Positions 26,040-33,621 of a DNA stretch of 47,297 nt are shown here, one piece after another. Source of the DNA: Oscillospiraceae bacterium (GTDB lineage Bacteria > Bacillota > Clostridia > Oscillospirales > Ruminococcaceae); the NCBI GenBank assembly GCA_017460955.1, contig JAFTZY010000050.1:1-47297 (forward strand), in the 5' to 3' direction. Position 1 is the first letter of the stretch; the number at the start of each line of letters is the position of its first letter. Under the pieces are notes generated by a model. That model saw nothing but the letters and a program-made list of their open reading frames with translations. It was not told where the DNA came from and made no database searches. A program made the position numbers and the translations under genes.

Positions 26040-26182
26040 AAGCCTAAGAGCCGGTTAGTTATCTGGAGATCGCTGGATCTTCGTCCTGACGACACACGAG
26101 ATCCACAGGAAAACTTGGTGTATTGCAAGGATCTCGGGCTAAGTCAGGGCGGAGCGATGCTGAAAAGACGGCTATTGGAAGA
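26040..26182. other. Unassigned spacer with an 8-bp inverted repeat
   Basis: No gene is apparent in these 143 bases. CGAGATCC near 26097 pairs with GGATCTCG near 26128. There is no T-run after it and no riboswitch motif that I recognise. Confidence 0.4.
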
Positions 26183-26788
26183 TCATAAACAGGCTCTGAG
26201 GACCGCCAGCACGAGCAGCATGACCGCACCCAGCCAGCCCATGCGCAGACGCCGGTGCAGGTGCATGCCAAGGCGCACGCCGAGCCGTGTCAGACAGTAG
26301 CCCAGAACACAGGTGAGTACCAGGCATACCGGGACCATCCGCGGTGCGATCCCTGCGCCGAGTCCGCAGCAGAGCGAATCGAGGGAGAGCGCGAGGGAAA
26401 AGCGCAGGGCCTCCGGCAGGCTCAATGTTTTCGAGCCGTCGGTATCGCACGCCGTTTCGTCAAAGCAGATGTCGATGACAAGCCCGAGTGCGCGGAGGTT
26501 CCAGTGCGGGCGGTGACGCCGCAGCAGCGCGGTCAGCGAGGTTTTCAGAAGCCGGACGCTCCCGATGAGCGCGAGCAGCACCGCACCGCCGATGCGGCAG
26601 AGCGTCTCCGGGAGGAGTGCTCCGATCCACAGTGCCGCCGCAAGTGAGATGCCAAGGCATGCAGCGCCCACGCCGGCGATGAGCAGCGAGGCACGCCGCC
26701 CCACGCGGATGCCGTCCATGGCGCAGCCGAAGGCCGCAAAAAATGTGTCCGTACACACAGCCAGTGCAAGTAAACCCGAACGCAGCAA
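26183..26788 (-). CDS. MntP/YtaF-like membrane protein (putative metal efflux)
   Basis: A small integral membrane protein of about 200 residues with roughly six helices. Two internal repeats are visible: LALAVCTDTFFAAFGCAM near the N-terminus and LALSLDSLCCGLGAGIA in the second half. The Asp in each (C-T-D and L-S-D-S) matches the metal-site aspartates of MntP Mn exporters and of sporulation protein YtaF. The likely start is TTG at 26788 with AAGGTGGGG upstream; a TTG at 26824 would give 12 more residues. It follows the FeoB gene closely, so import and export of divalent metal may be linked. Confidence 0.75.
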   Translation of the reverse strand: MLRSGLLALAVCTDTFFAAFGCAMDGIRVGRRASLLIAGVGAACLGISLAAALWIGALLPETLCRIGGAVLLALIGSVRLLKTSLTALLRRHRPHWNLRALGLVIDICFDETACDTDGSKTLSLPEALRFSLALSLDSLCCGLGAGIAPRMVPVCLVLTCVLGYCLTRLGVRLGMHLHRRLRMGWLGAVMLLVLAVLRACL

Positions 26789-26836
26789 ACATATCCCCAC
26801 CTTCCCATGCAGTGTATGCGGCAATGGGGCGGGGCG

Positions 26837-28828
26837 TTACAGAAACAGCGCTGCAATGTGCGAAACGCACGCGCACAGAAGGAGTCCCGGCACGGTGGGG
26901 ACAAGCAGAGAGAGGAGGGCAGTGCGCAGTCCGGACTCCTTCCGGATAGTGAGAAAGGTCGTGGCACAGGGAAAATGAAAGAGTGTGAAGAGCATCACGC
27001 ACACGGCCGTGACCGGCGTCCAGCCGTTTTGCACAAGGAGCGCATGCAGTGCAGGGAGCGAGAGCTCGGAGAGGGTCCCGGCGGACTGGTACCCCATGAT
27101 GAGGATGGGGATGACGATCTCCGAGGCGGGAAAGCCCAGCACGAAGGCCAGCAGGATCATGCCGTCCATCCCGAAGAAGGCACCCACAGGATCGAGCACG
27201 GCGGCACAGGCTGTGAGCACGCTCCCGTCCCCGCAGGGAAGGTTGGCCATGAGCCACAGGAGGAGTCCCGCCGGTGCGGCCGCAAGGCAGGCGCGTCCCA
27301 GGACAAAGACCGTCCGGTCGAGGAGGGAGCGCACGAGGATGCGCCCGGGCTGGGGACGGCGGTAGGGCGGCATCTCGAGCACATAGGCCGAGGGCAGGCC
27401 GCGCAGGAGCGTCCGGGAGAGGAGGGAGGAGAGCAGAAGGGTCATCCCGAGGCTTACAAGCAGGCACAGCAGGACCGTGAGTGCGGAGAACATCCGCCCG
27501 CCCAGGAAGAGGACGGAGAGCGTGATGAGGATGGGGAAGCGCCCGTTGCAGGGCGTGAGGTTGTTGGTGAGGACGGCGATGCGGCGCTCCCGCGGGGAGT
27601 CGATGATGCGGCAGCCGGTGACGCCGCAGGCGTTGCATCCAAGGCCCATGCACATGGTCAGTGCCTGCTTGCCGCAGGTCCCCGCACGCCGGAAGCTGTG
27701 GTCGAGCCGGTAGGCGATGCGCGGGAGGAGCCCGGCATCCTCCAGGATCGTGAAAAGCGGAAAGAAGATCGCCATGGGCGGGAGCATCACGGCAATGACC
27801 CAGGTGAGGGTGCCGTAGACTCCGTCGCAAAGAAGGGAGCGCGGTGTCTCCGGAAGAAATTTCAGCAGCTGCCGGAGGAGGTCACCGAGGCGGGAAAAGG
27901 CAGTGGTGAGCGCTCCGGTGAGCGGGTCGGCACCGGCGATCGTGATCCACAGAAGGAGCGCGAAGAGGGCGAGCATCAGCGGGATCCCGGGCTTGCCGAG
28001 GAGGACGGCATCGAGCCTGCGGTCACGCGCATCCGGGTGCGGGGGCGTTTTGCAGCAGGCGGACGCGAGCGCATCGGCACGCGATTGCAGGGTCTGTGTG
28101 ACCTGCCCGCGCAGGGCATCGGGATCGAGTCCCAGGCGCTGCAGATCCTCCCGAAGCTCCCGGATGTGGGCGGTGACGTGGGGCGGTGCGTCCGGGAGGG
28201 GGAGGTCCTCGCCCTCGAGCAGGCGCAGGGCGGCATAGCGCGGCGCGGGATGCACCCCCTCCAGGAGGCGCGAGAGGATGAAGAGCCGGCTCTCGAGCAC
28301 ATCGCCGTAGACGGGCAGCGTGTGGGACCCCCCGCTGCGGATGAGGTGGAGGGTGCGGCGCAGGAGGACATCGAGTCCCACGCCGGAGCGTGCTGTGATA
28401 CCCACCACGGGCAGCTGCAAAAGCGCCTCCAGGCGCTGCAGGTCCACTTCGATCCCGCGGGCGGCGGCCTCATCGAGCAGGCCGATGCAGATCACGACCC
28501 GGCTGCACAGCTCCGTGATCTGGAGGGCAAGCGTCAGGGAGCGGGCCAGGGCGCAGGCATCGCAGACAACGATCACGGCATCGTAGCCGCCGCCCTCCAG
28601 GAGGGAACGGGTAACGCCCTCCTCGGGGGAGGCGGGGTGCAGGGAACAGGTGCCGGGCAGATCGATGAGGGAGACCGTCTCCCCGTCATGCGTGAGGGTG
28701 CCCTCGGCGAGCGCCACGGTCTTGCCGGCCCAGTTGCCCGTGTGCTGGCGGGCACCGGTGAGAGCGTTGAACAGCGTGGATTTTCCCACATTCGGATTGC
28801 CGGCCAGTGCGATCCGGTACGATGGCAT
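26837..28828 (-). CDS. feoB: FeoB-type metal transporter with atypical G4 motif
   Basis: A 663-residue membrane GTPase of the ferrous iron transporter B family. G1 is GNPNVGKS (10-17) and G3 is DLPG (56-59). The G4 position reads GLLD (116-119) instead of NxxD, so the guanine-selecting Asn is missing. The membrane part has MGLGCNACGVTGCRIIDSPRER and TPCNGRFPIL, a Cys-rich variant of the FeoB gate. No feoA is adjacent. AAGGAGGGG precedes the ATG. The substrate may be Fe(II) or another divalent metal; the MntP-like neighbour makes Mn worth considering. Confidence 0.85.
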   Translation of the reverse strand: MPSYRIALAGNPNVGKSTLFNALTGARQHTGNWAGKTVALAEGTLTHDGETVSLIDLPGTCSLHPASPEEGVTRSLLEGGGYDAVIVVCDACALARSLTLALQITELCSRVVICIGLLDEAAARGIEVDLQRLEALLQLPVVGITARSGVGLDVLLRRTLHLIRSGGSHTLPVYGDVLESRLFILSRLLEGVHPAPRYAALRLLEGEDLPLPDAPPHVTAHIRELREDLQRLGLDPDALRGQVTQTLQSRADALASACCKTPPHPDARDRRLDAVLLGKPGIPLMLALFALLLWITIAGADPLTGALTTAFSRLGDLLRQLLKFLPETPRSLLCDGVYGTLTWVIAVMLPPMAIFFPLFTILEDAGLLPRIAYRLDHSFRRAGTCGKQALTMCMGLGCNACGVTGCRIIDSPRERRIAVLTNNLTPCNGRFPILITLSVLFLGGRMFSALTVLLCLLVSLGMTLLLSSLLSRTLLRGLPSAYVLEMPPYRRPQPGRILVRSLLDRTVFVLGRACLAAAPAGLLLWLMANLPCGDGSVLTACAAVLDPVGAFFGMDGMILLAFVLGFPASEIVIPILIMGYQSAGTLSELSLPALHALLVQNGWTPVTAVCVMLFTLFHFPCATTFLTIRKESGLRTALLSLLVPTVPGLLLCACVSHIAALFL

Positions 28829-28888
28829 GATGACCCCTCCTTATGGTGTACTGTGGGAGTATATGCACAAGGGGTGTGCTTCATGCCA

Positions 28889-28916
28889 AAAAAACCGCCC
28901 CCGAAGGAGCGGTTTT
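28889..28916 (-). terminator. Terminator after the dockerin protein gene
   Basis: On the minus strand AACCGCTCC-TTCG-GGGGCGGTT is followed by seven T. It lies 18 bases after the gene's stop codon. Confidence 0.88.
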
Positions 28917-28933
28917 CTGGGTGATGCATGACG

Positions 28934-29884
28934 TCAGGAGAGAAAATCCGAAATGGACTTGTAGGGGTTCTTCGCGCCGATGTAGGCGGCATAGCGCAGG
29001 ATACAGGACGCATCCTTGGCGTTGACGGCGCCGTCCTTGTTCACATCGCATGCATTGCGCTGGGCAAGGTTCAGGCCGGGCTTTTGCTTTGCGCCGATCT
29101 GTGCGGCGGTCATGAGCACGGCGGACGCATCCTTGGCGTTCACGGCACCGTCCTCGTCCGGGTCACCCTCGGGGAGGGGGGCAGCGGCTGTAACGGACAT
29201 CGGGATGAAGCAGTCATAGACGGTAAAGCCCTCGAGCGTGCCGCCCGGCTCCATGTCCGTCATCACATCGACGTACTCGTTCTGATACTGGCGGAACTGG
29301 AAATTCAGCACCTCATTGTCCTCGGAGACGAAGGTAAAATTCGTATCCCAGCCGGTCTCATACGGGTCCGTCCTGCTCGTCATGGTCGCCTCGACCGCGG
29401 GAAGGTACTGCTTGTAGCTGCCAAGGTTGATGACCTCGGGTTCGACCTGAGGCTGGATATCGGGATCGGTGACAGAAGCGAACATCAGCGTTCCGGGGAA
29501 GGTATCCAGCTGGGAATAGCCCATATTGAGCACGATCACATCCCCCACGGCGATCTCCTCACTGCCGGAGATCACATGCTCCGTCAGCATTGCGGGCACG
29601 GCGGTGACGGGGTCTGCAAAGATCTCAACAGTACCGTCCTTCAGGACCGAGGATACAAGGGTGTAAAACCCGATCTCCTGCTCGGTCACACGATAGACGA
29701 TGTACTCCATGCGGTAGTCGTCATAGCTGTCCGCATATCCGCTTTTCTCACGGATCGCTTCGCGCACGACATCACCTGCATACTTGGTGTACTCCTCCTT
29801 GGTGACGGCGCCGGCAGAAAGCGGCATGGCACTCACAGCGCACAGCACGGCGGCGGTGACAGCAAACATACGGTGTTTCTTCAT
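28934..29884 (-). CDS. Secreted protein with C-terminal type I dockerin
   Basis: A 316-residue exported protein. The first residues, MKKHRMFAVTAAVLCAVSAM followed by PLSAGA, form a signal peptide cleaved near residue 26. The middle (about 30-230) matches no domain I recognise. The C-terminus is a type I dockerin of two Ca-binding repeats, GDPDEDGAVNAKDASAVL and CDVNKDGAVNAKDASCIL, nearly identical in the loop. Dockerins plug enzymes into cohesin-bearing scaffolds on the cell surface. The start at 29884 follows AAAGGAG. A stand-alone promoter and terminator show it is a single-gene unit. No scaffoldin lies in the window. Confidence 0.85.
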   Translation of the reverse strand: MKKHRMFAVTAAVLCAVSAMPLSAGAVTKEEYTKYAGDVVREAIREKSGYADSYDDYRMEYIVYRVTEQEIGFYTLVSSVLKDGTVEIFADPVTAVPAMLTEHVISGSEEIAVGDVIVLNMGYSQLDTFPGTLMFASVTDPDIQPQVEPEVINLGSYKQYLPAVEATMTSRTDPYETGWDTNFTFVSEDNEVLNFQFRQYQNEYVDVMTDMEPGGTLEGFTVYDCFIPMSVTAAAPLPEGDPDEDGAVNAKDASAVLMTAAQIGAKQKPGLNLAQRNACDVNKDGAVNAKDASCILRYAAYIGAKNPYKSISDFLS

Positions 29885-29951
29885 CACACTCACTCCTTTC
29901 ATAAAGTAAGGCATTTCACATCGGTGCAGGAAGATTTTTCCTGTTATGTAT

Positions 29952-29980
29952 AGTATAGCACAAAATTTTCCATATTTCAA
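29952..29980 (-). promoter_or_regulatory. Promoter of the dockerin protein gene
   Basis: Minus strand TTGAAA (29980-29975), 17 bases, TATACT (29957-29952) with an extended TGC. The DNA upstream is unusually AT-rich, which fits a strong promoter. Confidence 0.75.
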
Positions 29981-30088
29981 TAGTGAATCTGTACAATTTT
30001 AAAGAGTTTTTTCTTTGTTCGCATAATATCTAAAAATATTTCTGCTGTGGCAAGATATTTGTACAATATCACGGCATCCATCCACCCC

Positions 30089-30117
30089 TTGCATCTTCCC
30101 GCGAACTATGGTATAAT
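30089..30117 (+). promoter_or_regulatory. birA promoter
   Basis: TTGCAT (30089-30094), 17 bases, TATAAT (30112-30117) with an extended TGG. The spacer begins CTTCCC. Confidence 0.78.
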
Positions 30118-30143
30118 AGAGGGAGTAAGGGGGGGCGTGTGAA

Positions 30144-31121
30144 ATGTCTACAAAGAGTCGGGTGCTTGAGAGTCTGCTGTGCGCCGGGGATCAGTTCTGT
30201 TCGGGCGGGAAGCTTGCGGCGCAGTGCGGTGTGAGCCGGACCGCCATCTGGAAGGCCATCGAGCAGCTCAAGGCCGAGGGCTGTGAGATCGAGGCGGTCA
30301 CCAACCGCGGCTACCGGTTCCGGGTGATGCCGGATCTGTACAGTGAGGGCTATCTGCGCCGCCTGCTCGAGGCGACCGGGAAGTCCTGGAATGTCCGGCA
30401 TTATGAGGAGGTCGGCTCGACCAATCAGGTCGCCAAGGAGCTGGCCGCGAACGGTGCGCCCTCCGGGACGATCGTCATTGCCGACAGCCAGTCCGGCGGC
30501 CGGGGACGCTCCGGCAAGCAGTTCCATTCCCCGAAGGGCGGGCTGTATGTGTCCTATGTGCTGCGAAGGGATATGCCCATGGACCAGATGATGGCCGTCA
30601 CGGCCTGTGCTGCCGCTGCCGTGCATGATGCGCTTGCCTCCTTCGGCGTGCGCACGCTCATCAAGTGGGTCAATGACCTGTACATCGGCGACCGCAAGCT
30701 CTGCGGCATCCTCTCCGAGGGGAGCTTCAGTGCGGAGCTGTCGTCCATGGAGTACCTTGTCATCGGCATCGGCATCAACCTGCATCCGGATCCTGACCTC
30801 CCCGAGGCGCTGCATCCCATCGTGACCGACGCCGAGACGGAGACCGGCGTGTGCATCAACCGCTGTGCGCTCGTGGCAAGGCTGACACAGTCGCTCGATA
30901 CCTACCTCGACGGCATCGGGGAGCATACCTTCCTGCCCGTGTATACCGTGCATTCGTACACCATCGGCAAGATGGTGCGCGTGCGTGTGGACGGTGAGGA
31001 GCGCATCGGCCGCGCCGTCGGCATCGCCTCAGATGCAGGACTCATCGTGCGTCTCGATGACAATACCAACCGTACCATCCGCACGGGAACGGCGGAGATC
31101 GTCAGATCCGGGATCCTGTGA
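30144..31121 (+). CDS. birA: Biotin--[acetyl-CoA-carboxylase] ligase / biotin repressor
   Basis: Attaches biotin to carboxylase subunits; 325 residues. An N-terminal winged helix (about 5-60, with GGKLAAQCGVSRTAIWKAIE) indicates that it also acts as a DNA-binding repressor. The ligase domain has VGSTNQVAKEL, SGGRGRSGKQFHSPKGGLY and LIKWVNDLYIGDRKLCGIL. The C-terminal SH3-like domain has GEERIGRAVGIASDAGLIVRL. It has its own promoter, with AAGGGGGGG before the ATG, and a terminator follows. Confidence 0.94.
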   Translation: MSTKSRVLESLLCAGDQFCSGGKLAAQCGVSRTAIWKAIEQLKAEGCEIEAVTNRGYRFRVMPDLYSEGYLRRLLEATGKSWNVRHYEEVGSTNQVAKELAANGAPSGTIVIADSQSGGRGRSGKQFHSPKGGLYVSYVLRRDMPMDQMMAVTACAAAAVHDALASFGVRTLIKWVNDLYIGDRKLCGILSEGSFSAELSSMEYLVIGIGINLHPDPDLPEALHPIVTDAETETGVCINRCALVARLTQSLDTYLDGIGEHTFLPVYTVHSYTIGKMVRVRVDGEERIGRAVGIASDAGLIVRLDDNTNRTIRTGTAEIVRSGIL

Positions 31122-31196
31122 TCCCCCGATCCCCCCGGGGGATGAAAATTTCCTGCATTTCTGGGGGAGAGTCCTGCTCCGGCCGCCCACCCCAAA

Positions 31197-31247
31197 CCCC
31201 TCCCTCTCCCGCTGACGCGGGAGGGGAGGGGCTTTTTTCTTTTTTCT
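31197..31247 (+). terminator. Terminator after birA
   Basis: A G/C-rich stem, left arm 31197-31212 and right arm 31217-31231, with a TGAC-type loop and two T-runs after it. A second palindrome, GTGGGGGG/CCCCCCAC, lies at 31249-31270. Confidence 0.85.
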
Positions 31248-31355
31248 TGTGGGGGGAAGAGTCCCCCCACACCCCCCATCAGAGGTGAGAGGGAGACTGT
31301 TTTCGACAGCCTGATCGTTTTGCAGTTTCTGCCGAAAAAAATCCCCTCCTTCCCC

Positions 31356-31384
31356 TTGTAATTTTCCACGTTGTATGCTATAAT
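31356..31384 (+). promoter_or_regulatory. Promoter of the ung-to-glk unit
   Basis: TTGTAA (31356-31361), 17 bases, TATAAT (31379-31384) with an extended TGC. The spacer begins TTTTCC. It is the only clear promoter before the terminator at 40929. Confidence 0.78.
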
Positions 31385-31418
31385 AAAATGTGTATATCTT
31401 CATGAAGGCGGTGATGAG

Positions 31419-32093
31419 ATGCTCCCGATCGGACAGGAGTGGGATACCCTTCTGGCAGAGGAGTTCCGGAAGCCCTATTATCAGCAGCTGCGTGCCTTCC
31501 TCCGGGAGGAGTATGCCTCGCAGACCATTCATCCCGACAGCCGGGATATTTTCAATGCCCTGCGCTATACGCCCTATTCCGCCGTGCGCGTCGTCATCCT
31601 CGGACAGGATCCCTACCACGGCAGGGACCAGGCGCACGGCCTGAGCTTTTCCGTGCGGCGCGGCGTGGAGGTCCCGCCGTCCCTGCGCAACATCTATGCG
31701 GAGATCTACAATGACCTTGGCGTGGATAACCGCGCCTCCTGCGGTGAGCTCATCCCCTGGGCAAGACAGGGCGTGCTCCTCCTCAATGCCGTCCTTACCG
31801 TCCGGGAGGGACAGGCCTCGAGCCATGCCGGCCACGGCTGGGAGACCTTCACCGATGACGTCATCCGGCTGCTGAATGTCCGGGAGGACCCGATCGTGTT
31901 CCTGCTGTGGGGTGCGTATGCACAGAAGAAGCAAGCGCTTGTCACCAATCCCGCCCACCTCATCCTCAAGGCCCCCCACCCGAGTCCCCTGTCCGCGCAC
32001 CGCGGCTTCCTCGGATGCCGGCACTTTTCACAGACCAATGCCTTTCTCCGGGAGCACGGCTTTCCGGAGATCGACTGGAGCATTCCCGAATAA
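31419..32093 (+). CDS. ung: Uracil-DNA glycosylase
   Basis: Removes uracil from DNA at the start of base excision repair; 224 residues, family 1. VVILGQDPYHGRDQAHGLSF carries the catalytic Asp (D64), and HPSPLSAHRGF near residue 187 carries the catalytic His and the DNA-intercalating loop. The ATG at 31419 is used because the in-frame ATG at 31371 lies in the promoter. metF follows after 11 bases, so the gene leads a mixed operon. Confidence 0.96.
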   Translation: MLPIGQEWDTLLAEEFRKPYYQQLRAFLREEYASQTIHPDSRDIFNALRYTPYSAVRVVILGQDPYHGRDQAHGLSFSVRRGVEVPPSLRNIYAEIYNDLGVDNRASCGELIPWARQGVLLLNAVLTVREGQASSHAGHGWETFTDDVIRLLNVREDPIVFLLWGAYAQKKQALVTNPAHLILKAPHPSPLSAHRGFLGCRHFSQTNAFLREHGFPEIDWSIPE

Positions 32094-32104
32094 GGAGAAA
32101 CGAT

Positions 32105-32959
32105 ATGTCAAGCAGACCCATCTATTCCTTCGAGGTCTTTCCCCCGAAGCCCGATGCCCCCGTGGAGAGCGTGTCCGGCTGCTTTGCACAGCTTGCCGAC
32201 CTGCACCCCGACTTCATCAGCGTCACCTATGGTGCCGGCGGCGGCGTGAACGGCGGCAGACTCACCTGTGAGCTGGCCGCACGCCTGCGCACGGAGTACG
32301 GCATCCGCCCCGTGGCACACCTGCCCTGCATCTCCTACACAAGGGAGGAGATCGCCGAGGTGCTCTCCATGTTCCGCGAGAACGGCATCACCGACATCCT
32401 TGCCCTGCGCGGCGACAAGAGCCCGGAGCGCCCGGAAAAGCATGACTTCCACTATGCCTCCGAGCTCATCGACTTCATCCGCACACAGGGGGATTTTGAG
32501 CTCTACGGCGCGTGCTATCCGGAGATCCACCCGGAGGCGCTCAGCCCCGCTGCGGATCTGCGGCACCTCAAGGAGAAGGTGGACAGGGGCGCCTCCCACC
32601 TCATCTCCCAGCTCTTCTTTGACAATGCGGTGTTCTATGACTTCCGTGAGAAATGTGAGATCCTCGGCATCAATGTCCCCATCGAGGCGGGCATCATGCC
32701 CGTGGTCAACGAAAAGCAGATCCGCCGGATGGTCAGCCTGTGCGGGGCCTCCCTGCCGCGTAAATTCACCGTGATGATGCAGCGCTTCGGCCACAGTCCG
32801 GAGGCCATGCGTGATGCGGGCATCGCCTATGCCGTCGATCAGATCGTGGATCTGGCCGCCAACGGCGTGGACGGCATCCATCTTTACACCATGAATAACC
32901 CCTATGTGGCAAAGCGGATCACGCAGGCCGTCTCCGGCATCCTGGGGAGATCCCTGTGA
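32105..32959 (+). CDS. metF: Methylenetetrahydrofolate reductase
   Basis: Reduces 5,10-methylene-THF to 5-methyl-THF, the methyl donor for MetH; 284 residues. Family features are SFEVFPPKPD with the catalytic Glu, SVTYGAGGG, HLPCISYTREEI, ALRGDKSPERP and the flavin-binding QLFFDNAVFYDF. AAGGAGAAACGAT precedes the ATG at 32105. Its stop overlaps the next gene's GTG start by four bases. Placement beside metH fits the pathway. Confidence 0.96.
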   Translation: MSSRPIYSFEVFPPKPDAPVESVSGCFAQLADLHPDFISVTYGAGGGVNGGRLTCELAARLRTEYGIRPVAHLPCISYTREEIAEVLSMFRENGITDILALRGDKSPERPEKHDFHYASELIDFIRTQGDFELYGACYPEIHPEALSPAADLRHLKEKVDRGASHLISQLFFDNAVFYDFREKCEILGINVPIEAGIMPVVNEKQIRRMVSLCGASLPRKFTVMMQRFGHSPEAMRDAGIAYAVDQIVDLAANGVDGIHLYTMNNPYVAKRITQAVSGILGRSL

Positions 32960-33621
32960 TCGCGCTGCACCACGCGGATATGGCCGAGGCGTTCCGGTAT
33001 ATGGGACACCGCGGGACCCCGGATGCGGCCCTGCTCGAGAAGGCCGGGCGCTGTGAGGAAAAGCTGCTGCAGCAGAGCGTGCCGCGCTACCTCTACCGCG
33101 TGCAGCCCATTGCCTTCACGCCGAAGGGGATCGCGGTCGAGCATACCGCTCTGCTTTTGCCGGGGGAGGACATCCGGGCACATCTGTCGGGCTGTGACCG
33201 GGTGATCGTGATGTGCGCGACGCTCTCGGTCGGCGCGGATGCCGCCATCCGGCAGGCACAGGCGCACGATGTCCTCGAGGGACTGATGACCGATGCCATC
33301 GCAAGCGCTCTCACCGAGCAGCTGTGTGATGCCGCCGAGGCGGAGATCCTCGCGGCCCTTCCCGGACTGCATGCCACCTGGCGGTTCAGCCCCGGCTACG
33401 GGGACCTGCCGCTCTCCGTACAGGGAGCGCTCCTCGATGCGCTCGGTGCCGGAAAACACCTCGGCGTGACCCTCAGCGGCAGCGGGATGCTCATCCCGAC
33501 CAAGAGCGTGACCGCCCTCATCGGCCTGTCACCGCACAGCATCCCCAAGGGGAAGCGGGGCTGTGCCGTGTGCAGCATGCGTGAGCAATGTACCTATCGC
33601 AAGAAAGGAGAACACTGCTAA
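32956..33621 (+). CDS. Stand-alone methionine synthase activation-domain protein
   Basis: A 221-residue protein that matches the reactivation domain normally fused to the C-terminus of MetH. The motif WRFSPGYGDLPLSVQ is the SAM-binding signature of that domain, and LSGSGMLIPTKSVTALIGLS follows. The last 25 residues add a Cys cluster, CAVCSMREQCTYR, that could bind metal or iron-sulfur. The start is GTG, overlapping the metF stop. The metH gene next door lacks this domain, so the protein most likely returns oxidised cobalamin to the active state in trans. Confidence 0.88.
   Translation: MIALHHADMAEAFRYMGHRGTPDAALLEKAGRCEEKLLQQSVPRYLYRVQPIAFTPKGIAVEHTALLLPGEDIRAHLSGCDRVIVMCATLSVGADAAIRQAQAHDVLEGLMTDAIASALTEQLCDAAEAEILAALPGLHATWRFSPGYGDLPLSVQGALLDALGAGKHLGVTLSGSGMLIPTKSVTALIGLSPHSIPKGKRGCAVCSMREQCTYRKKGEHC

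Noticed and set aside
25949-26040. S-box (SAM) riboswitch upstream of metY
   Set aside because: The promoter leaves a leader of only about 35 bases, and none of the conserved riboswitch segments is visible.
28829-28888. feoB promoter in the gap to the dockerin gene
   Set aside because: The best pair has a 20-base spacer, too long to call with confidence.
26807-28924. A 705-codon plus-strand frame opposite feoB
   Set aside because: Low-complexity Gly/Glu/Arg/His-rich translation antisense to a clear FeoB protein; no domain and no ribosome binding site.
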